From assembly GCA_900553205.1 (NCBI GenBank), contig USCK01000087.1, positions 1 through 7,635 of the forward strand: DNA of 7,635 nt, given 5' to 3'. Below, one piece after another: positions 7,346 through 7,635 of this stretch. Origin of the DNA: an uncultured bacterium (lineage in GTDB: Bacteria; Cyanobacteriota; Vampirovibrionia; Gastranaerophilales; Gastranaerophilaceae). Under the pieces are notes generated by a model. The model saw only the letters and a program-made list of their open reading frames with translations, ran no database searches and was not told where the DNA came from. Every line of letters begins with the position of its first letter. Positions within the stretch are counted from its first letter, which is position 1. The translations under genes and the position numbers were made by a program.

Positions 7346-7522
7346 ATGTTTTTAATAGTTGGACCAAGAAGACATGGTTCTTCTGGTTATTGGCTGTATG
7401 ATAAGTTGTGTAGTCAATACAGCGTTAAAACTCTATATACACGTATCGATGATTTGGAATCTCCTTCTAAAGAAAAAGTGTTGTATCAATACTGCGTTAA
7501 ATTAATATTTAATCGTCTGTAA
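7346..7522 (+). pseudogene. 58-residue ORF, probable 5' fragment of an interrupted operon gene
   Basis: An ATG 69 bases after the wzy stop opens a 58-residue frame that begins MFLIVGPRRHGSSGYWLYDK and ends in NRL-TAA. The start (a hydrophobic strand, then a Gly/Ser-rich loop and a helix with YWLYDKL) looks like the beginning of a GT-B glycosyltransferase or another Rossmann-type enzyme. It is far too short to be a whole one. It runs in the direction of the operon and stops where the sequence changes character, shortly before a promoter that fits an insertion-sequence transposase. The simplest reading is a polysaccharide gene cut by an insertion near 7515-7525. The product family is a guess. 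A stand-alone small protein is possible but less likely. Confidence 0.45.
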
Positions 7523-7571
7523 ATCAATAACTTATATTAAGAAATGCTTATGAAAACTTAACTATAAAAAG

Positions 7572-7602
7572 TTGGTCAAGTCGCTGATTTTCAGTAACTT
7601 TG
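7572..7602 (+). promoter_or_regulatory. Bacteroidetes-type promoter (-33/-7)
   Basis: TTGG at 7572-7575 and TAACTTTG at 7595-7602 are separated by 19 bases, matching the Bacteroidetes primary-sigma consensus (TTTG or TTG, 19-21 bases, TAnnTTTG). The -7 element is a full match. Transcription would begin around 7607-7612, leaving a leader of under 25 bases before the ATG at 7628. It is the only site in the window I would call a promoter, which fits the genes to its left being read as one operon from a promoter upstream of the window. Confidence 0.72.
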
Positions 7603-7627
7603 CAAATCACAACAAACGCAAAATTAT

Positions 7628-7635
7628 ATGAATAC
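7628..7635 (+). CDS. Start of a gene cut by the right edge, possibly a transposase
   Basis: ATG AAT AC is all that is visible: Met-Asn-Thr if the third codon is ACN. The ATG sits 25 bases after a full-match -7 element, behind an A/C-rich leader typical of Bacteroidetes genes. An IS4-family transposase beginning 'MNTGK' would fit, but that rests on recollection of family members and on the context, not on the two and two-thirds codons seen. Confidence 0.3.

Larger units (their letters stand above)
7523..7635 (+). mobile_element. Possible left end of an insertion sequence, running off the window
   Basis: After the truncated ORF the sequence turns non-coding for about 105 bases, then shows a strong Bacteroidetes promoter, a short A/C-rich leader and an ATG. 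This is a normal layout for the left end of an insertion sequence whose transposase reads rightward. The exact boundary is not visible: the far end, its inverted repeat and the target duplication are outside the window. The true edge could lie a few bases inside the preceding ORF, so that the ORF's stop codon comes from the element. No inverted repeat can be confirmed from one end alone. An ordinary intergenic region before an unrelated gene is the alternative. Confidence 0.35.

Overview
The window is a slice of a surface-polysaccharide (capsule or O-antigen) biosynthesis operon. It is AT-rich, and every gene lies on the + strand with gaps of only 1 to 29 bases. The genes lack clear Shine-Dalgarno sequences and have A-rich stretches before their start codons. 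One promoter-like site near the right end fits the Bacteroidetes pattern (TTG, 19-base gap, TAnnTTTG). Together with Bacteroides-type protein motifs, especially in the flippase, this points to Bacteroides, Phocaeicola, Prevotella or a close relative. The genus cannot be fixed from the sequence alone.

Layout, left to right: the C-terminal ~466 residues of a Wzx-type flippase, open at the left edge (1-1403); a multi-pass acyltransferase-3 family sugar O-acyltransferase (1406-2458); an IspD/TarI-family cytidylyltransferase (2465-3190); an extended short-chain dehydrogenase/epimerase (3202-4248); a LicD-family phosphotransferase (4253-5038); a GT-B-like glycosyltransferase (about 5068-6108); and an O-antigen polymerase/ligase-like membrane protein, presumably Wzy (6110-7276). 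From 7277 to 7635 there is no full-length gene. This part holds an 18-codon ORF abutting wzy, a 58-residue ORF that looks like the start of a longer gene cut short, and then what is probably the left end of an insertion sequence with its own promoter and a start codon 8 bases before the window ends.

How the genes fit together (inference): the glycosyltransferase and others outside the window build a lipid-linked repeat unit. The cytidylyltransferase and dehydrogenase make a CDP-activated small molecule, probably a polyol phosphate. The LicD protein transfers its phospho-moiety onto the glycan, the acyltransferase decorates it, Wzx flips it and Wzy polymerises it. The IspD + dehydrogenase + LicD trio is the most interesting part. 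It parallels the mammalian ISPD/fukutin/FKRP ribitol-phosphate pathway, but its dehydrogenase resembles neither the TarJ alcohol dehydrogenase nor the classical SDR of Bcs1, so the CDP-linked product is uncertain. I saw no tRNA, rRNA, CRISPR array or convincing terminator.
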